Positions 47,813 to 60,914 of a DNA stretch of 64,000 nucleotides are shown piece by piece. A model generated the notes under the pieces. The model had not been told where the DNA came from. It made no database searches and saw only the letters and a program-made list of their open reading frames with translations. Numbering within the stretch: position 1 is the stretch's first letter; every line of letters starts with the position of its first letter. This stretch comes from Phylloscopus collybita (taxonomy: Eukaryota; Chordata; Aves; Passeriformes; Phylloscopidae): positions 1,555,001-1,619,000 of the forward strand of contig JAJNNQ010000016.1 in NCBI GenBank assembly GCA_027886175.1, read 5' to 3'. A program made the translations under genes and the position numbers.

Positions 47813-49893
47813 AAGGTGGGCATGATGTGTTTTGGGATGAGATTTGAGCTATCCCAGGCTGGGCCTCAGGTTCAGGCCTGCGTGGAAGTTGCTAAGCCTG
47901 TGGGGCAGCAAAAATTAGGTTTAAGATGTGTTTAGGTGTTAGGTGGTACAGTTATAGTGTGAACACGGTAGCCACCTTAAGGTTAAGATAAATAATGAGT
48001 GTTTGCATTTTTCTTCACGCTGAATGCCAATGAGAAAATGTTTGTAACTGTGAACTCTTTGGAACCGTATATAACCCGCCATTTCGAGATAACAAAGGGA
48101 GAACGTCTGATTGACCACATGGGTTGTGTCTGCGTTGCTCTGTCCAGCTTCTCCAGGCAACAAAGGGTTCTCTGACTTTTGCTTGTCGTTAAGTAATCCT
48201 TATTTGCTCAGGAAAAGAGAGGCTTGCTTTTGGGTTAGTAGAAATACCCTCGAGTATGAGTGCTTGGGTTTGCAGGTCTGATATTCAATTCTTTTTATGC
48301 TCTGAGACTGGCCAGGTGGTCTCTGTGCTTGGGAACTAGAGGGAATGGGAAGAGAGGGATGGACAGAGAGGAGAAACAATTTTTACCTTTTTTAACAATT
48401 GGCTTAAAGAGGATGAAGAATATTAATCTCCTTTAAGATTAATAATAAAGAAGATTAATCCTGGGGCCAGGTATTTAAGAAACCTATGAATCTGCACTCT
48501 TAAACAGCTAGGGAGGCCAATATTTTTTGCTGGGAAGAGGGATGTCGGATTCTTTTGCACTCTGAGGGTTTTTGAGGTGTATAAACCAGGCTCATGCGAC
48601 TTGGCCGTTCTGTACTTCGAGGAAGGAGCATTTGTCAAGTAGGGTGCCCAAAAAATCTGTGTCAGTGCTTCTCAGGAACGACTTGTGAATGACCCCGTGA
48701 TCTCACAAGCAGGGAAGGAACGGGAATGGGCAGAGACATGGTGGTTGCTGGGAGTAAAAATGCTGAGAATGTGGAGTAGACAAGTCCAATTTGATCTGCA
48801 GATTTTCTGAACTCTCTCTTATTTGATGTCAAAATTCCTAATGTGAATTCCCCACCAGGAGGAGGAAGGGGGAAATGACCCCGGTGCTGTCAGCACTGAG
48901 AGCTGCACTATTGACAAGGAGCATTTCCCAGCTGTGTTGCCAGACTGGCTCCTTCACCAGCCAGCTTGGCTGTGTTAGAAACGAGGCACACTGCTCCTTC
49001 ACACCAGCTCAGCCTGACAGATGCAAAGCCTTTGACGGAAACACTGTTCTTCCCTGCTAGCAGGGATTTCTCATGATGCTATCAGTATTTGGAGAGCCTG
49101 AGGGCTCCAGGCTGTGCTGCCTGTCCCCTGCCAGGGCAGGAAGGGCTGAGCAGAGCAAGCCTCAGGGGCTGGGGTTTGGCTGAAGAGCAGCGCTGATGTC
49201 ATGTGCCACTTCAGTCCACCTCCTGGGAACCAGGGGAAGCTGACCCACAGCCCTGTGGGAGCTTTCTCTCCTGTTTTTTTTTTCTTTTCTTTCTTCCTAA
49301 GTATAAACTACCCTCAAATTTCAGGAGACCCTGTCTGGTACAAGATACAATTTTGGCTTTTCTGATTAGCTATCGACGGTTGAGGGAGAGATGGGAAGAC
49401 TGATTTGTGATCAGGATTTGTTTTTATTGTGAATTCCAAATGCTTATACACTCTTCTAGGAAGGCTAGTTTTTACTAGTTTTCACAATTTTTTTGCTACA
49501 ATGATTAGGTTCAGACAAACTTACACATTTTACAACATCTCTTGCTTTGCAGAAGTTTGATTCAGTCTTCTTCTCCTTGATCCCATCATCGTGTAATCTT
49601 CAAAGCTCTGTTTGTTCTTGCCAAGGCATCTTGGTTGTCAAGCTGACTCTGCTAATTAAATCCACAATGCCCTCTGTCCTGAGTACCCCAATATCTCCTA
49701 CAATTAGCTGCAGGGGAAGCTATGAATGTGGCTCTCTAATTTCACATGTGCAGGTTTGCTGAGCTGTGATATTTTCAAAAGTTCCCAGACTGTTTAGTGC
49801 TAGGCTTAACTTAAACCTCAGCACAACCATTCCAGCTGAGCTGCTGGGTGTTACCACTGAGACCATAAGTTTGATCTATGCCAGAAATCTGAG
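47813..49893. other. Non-coding DNA, possible further LTR-like part
   Basis: No gene recognised. Around 47930-48160 the sequence has an LTR-like texture: a TATATAA box at 48068-48074 (CCGTATATAACCCGCC), then AACAAAGGGAGAACGTC, then TTGTGTCTGCGTTGCTCTG. No ends, polyadenylation signal or target duplication could be fixed, so I do not call a separate element. Confidence 0.4.
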
Positions 49894-50327
49894 TGATGTC
49901 TTGAGTTTGAGCTTTGATGTATTTCAGGTTCTGTGCTGCCCAGGGGTGCAGCTCTCAGCCTCACATTCAGGGTCACTCAGCTCTGCACAGAGCAGGGACA
50001 CAAAACAAATGCTGTTCCTGCTGCACACCAAGGACAACTTTCAGCCCAACAGCACAAACAAGGGTGGCTGGAGGGAGGAACAAGAAGGATGGGACCTCAC
50101 AGCCTGCAGCTGGAATTGGACAATTAAACCCCAATGTGCAAATGGACCAGAACTGATCAAAGTGTGAGACCTGGTGACCCTTTGTCCATTTTGTGACCAT
50201 TTTGGATCCACCTTGGGTCAGGCTCCTATCCTGCCCAAGGTGTACCCTAAAGGCCTTTCAATAAATCCCTGCTTTATTCTCTGGCTCTGTCCAGTCTCTG
50301 TTCCAGCTCAGCCTGCCCAAGGCATCA
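49894..50327 (+). mobile_element. Solo LTR with 4-bp direct repeats
   Basis: 434 bases running TGATGTC...GGCATCA, so the ends form a 6-of-7 inverted repeat, flanked by TGAG at 49890-49893 and 50328-50331. A 4-bp duplication would fit an ERV1-type insertion, though four bases is weak evidence. Polyadenylation signal AATAAA at 50260-50265. It is a sister of the minus-strand LTR at 18402-18700. Open frames of 64-133 residues within it are incidental. No internal genes are present. Confidence 0.78.
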
Positions 50328-52270
50328 TGAGGGTAATTTAAACTTAGGAAGCAAGCAGAAAAAAAGGAGAGAACCCACACCAAGGGCTCCCCCAGGGCTG
50401 TGGGTTCAGCTTCCCCTCATCCCCAGAAGTTGTTCTGGAGTGGCACTTTACATCACTGCTCTCAGTTTTGTCAGCATTCAGTGGGCAATGTCCTGTGGGC
50501 TCAGGTGTCACGAATCAGGCAAACAACATTCTGTCCATACCTGCAGGATTTAACCTGTCAGCACATCTGAGTTTGGCAAGCTCTGTGTGTGTGTGTCAGC
50601 CCTGTGCATTTTGCATGTGCTTTTATTTTAGTCTGGAGCTGTTTGGATGAGTGGAAAAAGCAGAAAAGAGCTTGCAGGGGGTACCACAAGATTATAGTTT
50701 GCTTGAGTGGCAAGTGAAAGGGCTCATCCAGGTGTCAAGGAGGATTTGAAGAGCTTTATCAGGAATGAAGAAATTGGGTCAGACAATCTGCAGCCCAGGC
50801 AACAAGGGCAAGATATTTTGCTGCCTTCCAGCTTCAGGAACTGCTCTGAAGGCAGTGATTTTTGAGTCAGGGATTGAATCTGGGCTGTAGAGTTGTTGTT
50901 TTTCCTCAGGAGTCCCACCAACATGAACATACAAACCTGTTTCCCTGAGAGAAATTGCAAGAAAATACTTAACAAAGGGTGGCAATGGTTCCTTCATAGG
51001 AACCTGCTGACAAAACTACTTAAAGGAACAATTTGGGTCAAGTACAAAATTGCATTGTGTAAAAGAAGAAATAGTGCAGGTTAACATAAGCCAGAGTAGG
51101 TAACAGTTTTCTTTTTTGGTTTTGACAAACTCCTAGCCATGGGCAGTAAAGCATTCCTTATTCCTGTTGTACTCAGCTCTCTGAGGGAATTCCCCTGTTA
51201 TGTGGCTATGGCTGAACAGAATAAATTGCCCAAGGTGACATCCTTAATGGACTGAAATAATTGCTTTTTATAAATATTTTAAATACGAGCACAAACTACC
51301 CTTTGTTTACAAATTGTCCCCAGACTGCCATCAGCACACGTGAAATAAATGTCCTAAGCATTCAGAAATTGTAATGAGTACTTAAGGTATGCCATGAAGG
51401 GGAATCCAGGCTGGCAGTCACCCCTCTTCAGCAGAAGAAGGAAAAGCATAACAACTCAATTCCAAATTTTTCACTAGGGATAGCAAAAGAAACCATTACC
51501 TGTTCACCCCTCAGTGCACTGAGTACAGATGTGGCAGTGGCAGCTTTCCTAGGTGCAAGTTAATATTGAATTAATGTCTCTTTGGAGCTCCTGAGTTGCT
51601 GGGGATCTAAGAGAACAGGAGATCAATTTCTGGCTGTCAGCAATACCTCTGAGCAGCTCCCAAGGATAGGAATCCTGTACACACACACATCCATGCCAAT
51701 CACATTCTAATTCAGGAAAGTTGAATTCCCTGCTTGATTTTTATGGGAAGTTATAGCTGTGTTCAGTTTGAGTCCTGACATGCTCTGCAGCACTTGTTGC
51801 TGGTGCTGGTGTGTGGGTCAGAACCTCTGTTCTGGGAAGGCTCCCATGTGTGGAACTGTGCAGTTCCCCTCTGCCCAGGCTCAGCACAATACAGCTGCTT
51901 TTGCTCCATTTCCCAAATTCCCAACCTTTCTATAGCCACTGCTCAGAATATGCTTATCAAATGAAGAGTTGTATGGAAAAAAAATTGAGGTATCATGTAA
52001 GAGTAAACTGTTTTCAACGAATTTAGGTGTGCACATTGAACTTTGCAATGTTCTTAAAGCCCCTTTTCCCAAAGGAAGGGCATGTTTCTCAAGAATTCTC
52101 ATGAAATGTCTGGGGACATCAGTCTGTTCCCTGGGAATGTGTGCTGGAAAATGCTCTCTGCCAGGATGAAGATCTTTGTGTTAAACCTACAGCAGCTCCT
52201 GTTGGCTCTTTCTATTTCTTTTGGTAGCTGGGCAGGGTATAGGTGAGCTCCACTCAGGGTTAGACATGAG
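50328..52270. other. Unique non-coding DNA
   Basis: No gene seen in about 1.9 kb. It contains a short (GT)n near 50585-50598. Confidence 0.6.
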
Positions 52271-52466
52271 CAGGGATTTTATCAGGTGTTTTTTGAGAGG
52301 AGGTTTTTGACTTCCTCCTTACCTGTACCATCTCAGTCTGCCTTAAACCAATTCCTCATTCACCTACAGTAAGGAGGAAGTCAAAAACCTCCTCTCAGAA
52401 AAACTCCTGATAAAATCCCTGGTCAGGGAAAGTCTGCTTTGAACCAATTCCTCATTCACCTACAGT
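52271..52466. repeat. Foldback: 51-bp inverted repeat plus interleaved direct repeat
   Basis: Left arm 52271-52321 and right arm 52370-52421 are reverse complements with one substitution and one single-base indel over 51 bases (the left arm starts CAGGGATTTTATCAGG, the right arm ends CCTGATAAAATCCCTG). The 48-base spacer holds a 34-base word (52337-52370, TTAAACCAATTCCTCATTCA) that is repeated directly at 52433-52466 (32 of 34 identical). The order is therefore arm, B, inverted arm, B. No target duplications or terminal transposon motifs were seen. Confidence 0.96.
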
Positions 52467-54045
52467 TTCCCCCTTTACTGTGGTCACTTTGCACCTCAGA
52501 GGGGATAGATTTAAGGAAAAAAGCAAGGATTTCTGAAAGTATATTTTGTAAAGTAATTTTAAAGCTCCTGGAGCAAAAGCTGCTGTTTACTCTGCAGCAA
52601 GTGTTACTAACATAAGCTACTGAAGTATTTTTTCTTCTCTTTCATAGTCTGTTGATAACTTTTCCATCTAGGCATGACCTCACATCAATTTGTAACCAAC
52701 ACAAATTGCTGTTTTCTAAGGGGGATATCAATTCCTCATATTATGTTTTTTGAGAGTTTTTTTTTTTTATCCTTTACTTTTGAGTGTGCTGCAAATCAAT
52801 GTGTGCTGTGTGAGCACTACTTACCTGAAAACATGCAAGACTTTCTGAGAATATCTACAAATCCTCCTCTTCCCAGCATTGCTAGAAATAGAAACTGAGA
52901 GGCTGGGGGGGGGGAGTGTGGTCTGCTAATGCCTTTGTCACTGTGAGAATAGCCTGCTTTGATGAGCTCTAGGTGAGGCTGCCTCTAAAAGCTCTTTGGA
53001 GGTGTCAGGGATTTGCAGGCAGGGAGGGCTTTGGTTATTTCTTTAATGAATGTGTTGGCCCTGCCCTCCTCAGTCCAAACTCTGCTGTGGGTTGCTTGCT
53101 TTCTGGGCAAACCTGCTCTAGTTTGGATCTGCTCTTGGAGAAAGTTACTTATAATAATTGGATTATTACAGGTAGCAATGGTAAATAAAGGAGGAGGGAG
53201 GGGATGAGTGAAGGATCCTGGCTGGCCAGACTTTCTTAGACCTCTTACTCTTCATTTGCTGAAGAAATGCAGTAATGAGGCAATAAATAAGCAGAAGATG
53301 ATGTATATCTCCCACTGCAAGTGTGAATTGCCTCCTTGTGGAGCTTATTTCACTTAAATGAGGCTTGCTTTGGTAGGGTTTTCTGGTGGGCTTGGTTTTG
53401 TTCAAAATAACTGGAAATAATTCCATCTCTGTTGGGTGACACCACAGACACTGAGGGGTAGATCCCCAGCCCAGGATTCTGCTTAAATCCTTAGAGATAT
53501 TGGGGTTTCAAGGGCTCTTGGAAGGAAACAAAAGCTGCAGGAAGCAGGCAAAACACAGAGCCTTTCATGGGTTAAAAACAAAACCCAAAGAAATACTGTG
53601 GATTTGCTCACTGAAGGTTTTCAGGCCTATTGGTCATTTGAAGATGTTGACTCTTACATACAGTTCATTCAGAACATACAAAGTGTTCAGTAAATATTCC
53701 CAAATGTGAAAACTCAGATTTTTCACCCTTTTTTTGTGTCTTTCACCCCTGCAAACAGGCCATGGTGGGATCTCAGATCCATTTCTGCAAGAGCTGCATG
53801 AAGTTCTAGCACAGCTTCACAAACACATGCCATGCATTGATAATGTTGCAGTGAAGTCAGGATTTGGGCAGGAAGAGAGAGAGAATTGGATGTGTGTGTG
53901 TTTAGATGAGCTCTGTATCTTGATGAATGCATGTGGTACTCCTTTTTTCCATCTTTTTTTTGGGCCATGTCTGCCACACTGCCAAGCTGGGGCTGTGCTG
54001 ATGAGCTTTGCAATGCAGCTGCTTGATCACAGAGCTGCCCCCTGA
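52467..54045. other. Unique non-coding DNA
   Basis: No gene recognised. A G run lies at 52905-52912 and T runs near 52758-52769. A 103-residue plus frame at 53734-54045 has a plausible-looking composition but no family I know. It runs up to the minisatellite and has no supporting signals. Confidence 0.55.
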
Positions 54046-54660
54046 CCAAGGGGATGTCTGATTTGGATCCTTGCATTTAAACAAGGGGATGTCTGATTTG
54101 TATCCTTGTGCTTAACCAGGGGGATGTCTGATTTGGATCCCTGGATTTAAACAAGGGGATGTCTGATTTGTTTCCTTGTATTTAATCAAGGATATCTCTG
54201 ATTTGTTTCTTTGTATTTAACCAGGGATACATCTGATTTGTATCCTTGTATTTAACCAGGGGGATGTCTGATTTGTTTCCTTGTGTTTAAGCAGGAATAT
54301 CTCTGATTTGGATCCTTGCATTTAACCAGGGAAATGTCTGATTTGTACCCTTGCATTTAACCAAGGATATCTCTGATTATTTGTATCCTTGCATTTAACC
54401 AAGGATATCTCTGATTTGTTTCCTTGTGTTTAACCAGGGGGTGTCTGATTTGTATCCTTGCATTTAACCAGGGAAATGTCTGGTTTGTATCCTTGTATTT
54501 AACCAGGAATATGTCTGCTTTGTACCCTTGCATTTAACCAAGGAAATCTCTGATTTTTTGTATCCTTGCATTTTATATCTCTGATTTTTGTATCCTTGTG
54601 TTTAACCAGAGGGGTGTCTGATTGGTATCCTTGCATTTAACCAAGGAAACGTCTGATTTC
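54046..54660. repeat. 35-bp minisatellite, about 17 copies
   Basis: Tandem units built on GTCTGATTTGTATCC + TTGCATTTAACCAGGG, spaced mostly 35 bp (first matches at 54056, 54091, 54126, 54161), with lengths varying by a few bases. Variants are GGATATCTC for GGGATGTC and TTTCC or GGATCC for TATCC. Since 35 is not a multiple of three, no reading frame is maintained. The array decays at its 3' end, where units are shorter. Confidence 0.95.
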
Positions 54661-54936
54661 CTGCTGGTGGCTGTGCTTGGAGGTCAGACTTTGCACAGAG
54701 CAAGGCTGACTTGGAGCCAGCAGCCCAGAGGTTGCACTTGAGCCCAGCCTTATGCTCCTGAGTTTCTCTGCCAGGAGAAGAAAAACCAGAATCTGGTTAA
54801 AACCTGTGGAGGAGCTCTCAAGTGCAAGCCTGAGCTCTCTGGTGCCACGAGACAACCACGTTATCTCCCTGTGGTTACAAGATCTTGAGGGCAAAAAGTG
54901 CAGCTCAGGCTCCTCAGGCAGGCAAAGTTACAGCTT
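54661..54936. other. Unique non-coding DNA
   Basis: Nothing recognised between the minisatellite and the A/C tract. Confidence 0.6.
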
Positions 54937-55098
54937 CAAAAAAAAAACCAAAAAAACCCCAAAAAAAACCAAAAAAAACCAAACAAAAAACAACAACAAC
55001 AACAACAAAAAAACCCCCAACCAAAACAACAACAACAACAACAACAAAAAAAACCAAAAAAACAAACAAAAAAAAAAAAACCAAAAAAAAAAAAAAAA
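54937..55098. repeat. A/C-only tract
   Basis: About 160 bases of A runs with C, including two short (AAC)n patches near 54990-55005 and 55026-55045. No G or T inside. Confidence 0.96.
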
Positions 55099-55403
55099 GC
55101 CACCCAACTTTTTACCCCCCTCCCCACTGAAAACTACCTAACGCTTAAAAGTATAAAAAACATAAAAATATTCATCTTTTATTCAGTTTGCTGCTTCCTG
55201 GCTCCTCCTGATTTTTAAGTGTAGCTTCAGTATGAGTTTGCACATTGTTGAAGACCAAGACTGCAGGAGAACCACGGGGGGATGTGAGCAGGTCTGATGT
55301 TGGGGGCAATAGATTTCACTCCAAGGGCATTTTAAGTTTGAAACACTGCAGTGCAGTTAGGGATAGCCTGGTCTATTTAGCCTACAGAAATCCCTTTTGC
55401 TCT

Positions 55404-55405
<2 letters not shown>

Positions 55406-55447
<42 letters not shown>
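55406..55447. repeat. Poly(T), 42 bases
   Basis: Uninterrupted T run. No retroposon body is recognised beside it on the minus strand. Confidence 0.97.
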
Positions 55448-55448
<1 letters not shown>

Positions 55449-56026
55449 TGTTTAAGTTCTGCTTACTGAAGTTTGGCCTGGCTTCCTCTTGTCCATGAAA
55501 AAAATCCTCTGCAAGTGTTTGGTGACAACCCCAAGGAAGGATGAAGTGACACCCAGCCCTTCCCTTGGGCACCTATCCACATTAAATTCCACTCATCTGC
55601 AGCACTGTGGAAGAGTTCTTGCTGTCTCCAGTAAAAAAAAAAGGAGTTGAAATCTCAGACCCTGTACCACTGGCCTCACATTCTGCTTCCTCCCTGCAGA
55701 ATGAAGAGTCAGCCCTAAGGGTTTCTGAGCATACACAGAATAAATAAATAGGGTAAGGGGGAGTGTTGGAGAGATTTAAAACAAAACAAAAGCTTTCCAG
55801 CCCTGCCAAAGTTAAATAATTTTAAATACTTTTTACTGCAAATAAGTAATTATCTCCCAAATATTAATCCCTGCTCCCATTCAAGGCTTGTTCAATCTGT
55901 GGGTTGATATGATCCAAGATTACTTAAGGGGGTCATGACTGGGCAAAAAGCACTAAAGCTAACTCTAGAATTAAAGAGAGAGGGCTCACAACCTCCTCTT
56001 TGGTAACCTGTGCAATCCCAACAAGT

Positions 56027-56617
56027 GGTGTGTTGCAGGTTTGCCAGAGGGAAAAAAAACGTGGAAAATCTTCCTGGGGGGAAAAAAACCCCAAACAAAC
56101 GACAACAAAAAACCCAACAAAAAAACCAACCAAACAAAACCAAACAAAACCATTAAAGATCTTAAAGCCCAGGATAAAATAGCATCTAATGGAAACAAAT
56201 GTTGACCAAAAGCAAGGCTTACTGCTAATAACAAACCTGTGAAACCTGAGGAGATGGAGCCTCTGGGTGACTCACCATGTGCACCAGAGGAGGCCAGCTC
56301 CAAACCCATCCTGCTGCTGCTGCTTGCAGTTTGCAAGATGAGCATTTTGGCAACAGCACTGCTGGAGTCACACCCTGGGGGTAAGGAGGGAGCCACTTTT
56401 GGGGGAGATGCTGTGCTTTGGGTCAGGGCTGCACAGTGATGCTCCTTCTCCCCTGTGAGGTGAGTCGCTGGGCTGGGAAAAGGAGCAGCTCCCTCCATGT
56501 GCCAGCCCTGCCTGGCCCTTCTCTGCTCCCTTTGCAGCCAGGAAACTGCTCTGCTCTGCAGATTTTTTTTTGGGGAAAAGGATGGATTATGTATGGAGAT
56601 TTTTATTATGAAATGCA
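56027..56617 (+). repeat. Inverted duplication, arm 1
   Basis: Its reverse complement matches 60915-61353. The inner 56395-56617 part is almost identical to the partner: two substitutions plus a 9-versus-11 T-run difference in about 200 bases. The outer 56150-56240 part differs at about one base in ten. Arm 1 also carries an extra A/C tract (56083-56151) and about 150 bases (roughly 56240-56390) that are absent or replaced in arm 2. Open frames of 85 and 74 residues, read on plus in arm 1 and minus in arm 2, translate the shared block in the same frame. They lack any known domain. Confidence 0.95.
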
Positions 56618-59600
56618 CATTAAATATGTAAATACATATGGATGTATATACACACACCATTTTTTTTCCCCCTGATGCATTAGCAATTTTCTCATCAGGT
56701 GTTTTCTCATGGAGGAAATGAGGGGTTTGTCTGCACCTCTTGATTTTTTTTTTTGGAATTGAAAATGTCAGTTTATTTAGAGGAACCAGCTGCTGAACCC
56801 AAAAGTTTCATGTGGATGTGATGTTAATCCTTGTTCACCTGAATTTCTGTGGAATTCTCTGTGTGTTCCTGTTGAGATGGTGCATGCCCCTGTTCCCTTC
56901 CTGGCTGAACCCTTCCTTTGGGCTTTTTCTGTTGTGCCCCCTTTGTTTGACCATTGCAGTATATGACAACACTCATAAATTCCCTGCAAAACAAAATGCT
57001 TCTTATTCCAGCTATAGCTTTGTGTTTCAATTTTGACATTAATGACAAAACAAAACCAAACCATTGCATTGGAAATTTTCTAGTACTTCATGTTCTTCAA
57101 AACATGCATGATGTTTTGGCTTTTTGTGACTGAGTTTTGGCACGCTGCTTGGATAAAACAGCCAGTGCTGAAATATCAAGTGACACTCTGAACTTCCCAT
57201 TTCTGAGTAGCTCTTGTCTGTTTATGCTGCTCCAGCCCTTGGTGCACTCAGTCTGCTCTGCAACATTACAAAACCCCACATTTCACTCCAATCAAGGCTC
57301 TCCAGCACGTCAGTAGTAAACTCTGTGTATTCCCACCAGAACAGAAGGAAACCTGGGCATGCCCAGCTCGTAGTAAACAGTGAGTAGCACATGGCAGGTG
57401 CTGGTAGCAGTGGCACGACAGCATCCTCAGAGCAGCCTCAGCAGAGAGCCTGAGTGAGCTCTCATCACATCAGAACATTTCACAAATGTAGCTGCTCAGC
57501 CAGCTCGAGCTGCACAATCCCAGCTCCCAAACAAATCTCTGCTGCTGCTTTACCTTTTCCCTGCTTTGTTTTTTCCTCCCACCCTCCCCATCTCCCCAAC
57601 AGCCACAGCATCCCATTTTCTCCTTCACCTCTGACTCTCACTGTCTGTGACTTTCTGTTACTTCTGTGCTGGACTCCTACATTTCCCTGAGTGTATTTTC
57701 CTGAATATTTGCAGGCTGTCAAATATTTCAGCCAAGGTCACACATCTCTACACTAATTGCCACCACTTTTTTTTTATTATTTATTTTTGAGAAACAAGAG
57801 TTTTCTCCAGATGGTGATTATTTTGTGTGTGTGTGACTAGTACATTTTCTACCTTCCTAATGAGAATTTTAATAGCAAGATAACATTCAGCTTCTAGGTC
57901 CCATGCAAAATACCCTTGAGATACAGCTGCACAAGCAATAAAATGAGAAATTCCCATTGCATTCTTGGTTTCTACTGTTTCTCTTTATACTCTGTCAATT
58001 TGACTGCAGCACAGTTGAAAATTGAGAGCTTTTTCTGTGGTCTTCATGCCATTTTATGAGCTTTAATTAAAATGTAACTTTTTCTTGAAAATCTAAACTC
58101 TTTGTTGCTGCCTGTTCACAACCCAGTTGACCTAGCTGTAATATAATGAGACCAGTTTGAAACAAACAGAATTCCAAGGTAATACCTCTAAAAGGTTTTA
58201 TTCCTGATATTCTGAGAATTAGTCTCACAAAGAACAGTTGTCCAATAAGACAAGACACAAAAATTCAGCTGTTCTACTGATCCACTTTAGGGTTTTTTTC
58301 CTGAACAATTCCTGAAATCTCAATCTTTCAGCAGCCTTGTTTGTTAAACAAATGACAGAATTAAGTGTGGGTGCCTCTCTAATTCAGTGCACCCATTTGT
58401 ACTTCCTTGGCCAACTCCCTAAAGGTAGGATTGAGCAGTCTGTGTCCAAAATAAGATTCATCTACTTCAAGGTAGACATCTCAAATAATTGTTGAATTCT
58501 TAGATTAAAACTGTTTCTTATTTGCTGCCAAGTTGGAAAATGATTTTTTTTTTTAAAAAAAATCTCAGTGACTCTTTCAGATGCAGACTTTAATAAAGAT
58601 GAATCCTTTCTCTTCTCTACCTAAGTGTTGAGATTCTGGTGATGCATTTTGCATAATCCCCAATGACAAAGTGGAAGAATGTGTTTTCCTGGAATAAAAC
58701 ATCTATGATCACACATGCCAGCGGGTCTGACTGCTGGTTGAAAACACTTCCATCCAACCCATTAAATCTCACTCTGAGGAGGCAGGGGGATAGCTGTTGG
58801 AGCAGAACATCATTAAGTGTTATCTGAGCACTTCAGCACCTCTCTGCCTGCCTGAGTGTGCTGTCTGATGCTCCTGTTGCCATTTCTGCTGCAGCCTGGA
58901 AGGTGCCACCAGGGGAAGTGGCATCTCTTGGTGTCACCAGGCATTCCTGGTGTCCCCAGAGCTGGCAGAAGTGACAGAGCTCTGCACTGCTGAGGGAAAG
59001 AGGGGGGTGTGTGGTGTTGATGTGCTTGACACAGGGAGGGATAGCCTTGGGAAGGATGGGTTGGAAAGGGAAAAGATCTGGCTGGATTGCACTGCAAATG
59101 GAAGTGGTGGCCACTGCCTCCTCCTCCCGGCAGAAGAAGCACAACACTTTTGTAGAAAAGGGGTGGCTGGATGTTTGTGGGTAAATCAAGGACAAGTTTT
59201 CTTTCCATTAAGTGAAGCACAACCAACAGTGACAGGTTCCTGCAGGTCCCTTCTGCCCATCCCTGTGTGATGCTCATATTTGGGAAAGCAGGGCTGCCTC
59301 CCTGCAAATGACCTCTGGCTGGTGACTGACTTCCCAAGGCATGGATTGATCCAAAAACTTGATGAAATTACCCTCTTCAGCTGCTGCTGGGAGGACAAAG
59401 GCTCCTTTCCCCATCCAAGCATCGTTTTCCTTAAGCTCACTCATAGCTCCTGCTGTACATTTGGGGTTTTTGTTAGTTATTGGGGCTTTTTGGAAATAGT
59501 TAAAGGGGTTTTATTCAGCTCTGTGAGAGGTTATAAAAGCTTGTGTTGGTGATGCAAGAAGAAAAATGTGAGTAATGTAGCCCTGACCAATGTGTTGACT

Positions 59601-60914
59601 GTGTGCCAAGACTAAAATCCAGCCAACACAGCAAAGAAAAACAGAACTCTCAAGAAAATAAAATCTTTTTCTTACGTGCGTTGTGTGCGGCTGCTTTTAT
59701 AGATTTTTCTCTCAGTTCAAGATAAAGATTGCAGTTCTGACTTACACATTATATTACCTGTGACACCATTTTTAAAATCTCTTCATAAGCACCCTATAAC
59801 AAAGCAGACAACTGCCTGAAGTGCAGGATTGTAACAAAACAAGGCCATATGGACCCAGTTTGAGGGATAATTGTCTCTTGAAAGAAAATGATGGCCCTCA
59901 GGTCTGGAGTGTTAGCAGCCTGATTGCACTTTTTGACTGAAGGCAGTTGCTGAGTTTTTCCACTGAGTTCTGTGCAAGAGCAGCCAGGCTCCAGGTGAAT
60001 GAGAACCTGAAGATAAGAGGGGAGGGGTTTGCTCCAGTGTGACTTCCTGAGGGTTTTCTTTGCTTATTTTACAGCATTGTGGGGGTTCTGGCAGAACTCC
60101 ATGCTGTCTGCTGCCTAACATAATTTTGTGCATTTTTTTTATTTTAAGAATACATCATAAGAATTAATTTTCCCATGTCACCTAATGCTAATGTGACAGC
60201 ATAAGCCTTTAATGTGTTTTGGGTTTCGTGGTGGTTTTCCTTCCCACTGCAGGTTAGTTTTCCTAAAGGGCTGAAGTAGCAGACAAGCTAATAAACATTT
60301 TGATAGCATAGCTTGACAATATTATTTTTTTTTATTAAAAGTGACAGTTATTTCTGGAGATTGGATAAAACTTAAGGTTTTAACAAGAAATTTTCCAATG
60401 TTAGAAGATTAGGTATTTAAAGTTGAATTGGTTTCAGTTAGTTACAATTTGGAGTTATTTAGTTTCTAAGTAGCTTTGTTATCCATACAATTAGCACATA
60501 CTGTATCATTAATAGGTAATATCTATAATATCCTGGTCGTGCTGATTATAAGAAGTTAAACTATTAATCCTTTCAGCACTTTCTCTTTGCCTCCTGCAGG
60601 TGAGAAATGCGGGTTGGGCATAGGTATAATCTTAAAGTTTGATCATCAAGAGGCATTTTGGGTTTGAGAGCTGAAAATGTGCTATATCAGTTTAAAATTA
60701 ACACTGCTTAGAAGAAGTTCTTTGAAGTCAGCAAATCTTGAAACTTGTAACCCTCTCCCTGGCTAGAAATAAGCTGTAAGGGAGGTGCTTGTGTGCTATT
60801 TAAATGTTTGCAACTGTCTGGGGTACAGAGGAGAGTTCCACAACAGCCCAAAGAGTTTGAACCTGCACTGAGGATTTCAAATAACCAGATTTCAAATGTG
60901 TATTCTGATATATA
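56618..60914. other. Spacer between inverted arms, non-coding
   Basis: About 4.3 kb without a recognisable gene. T-rich runs lie near 56743-56753, 57768-57777 and 58544-58553. The 174-residue minus frame at 58813-59337 resembles no family I know and has low-complexity Pro/His/Ser composition. AT-rich sequence dominates 60300-60560. Confidence 0.6.

Noticed and set aside
47930..48160. Separate LTR with TATATAA box
   Set aside because: Ends, polyadenylation signal and target duplication could not be identified. Noted only in the flanking entry.
49766..50167. 133-residue frame
   Set aside because: It enters the LTR at 49894, and its second half is LTR sequence read through.
58813..59337. 174-residue minus frame rich in Pro, His and Ser
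   Set aside because: No family resemblance, no splice or promoter evidence, and GC-richer sequence gives long frames by chance.
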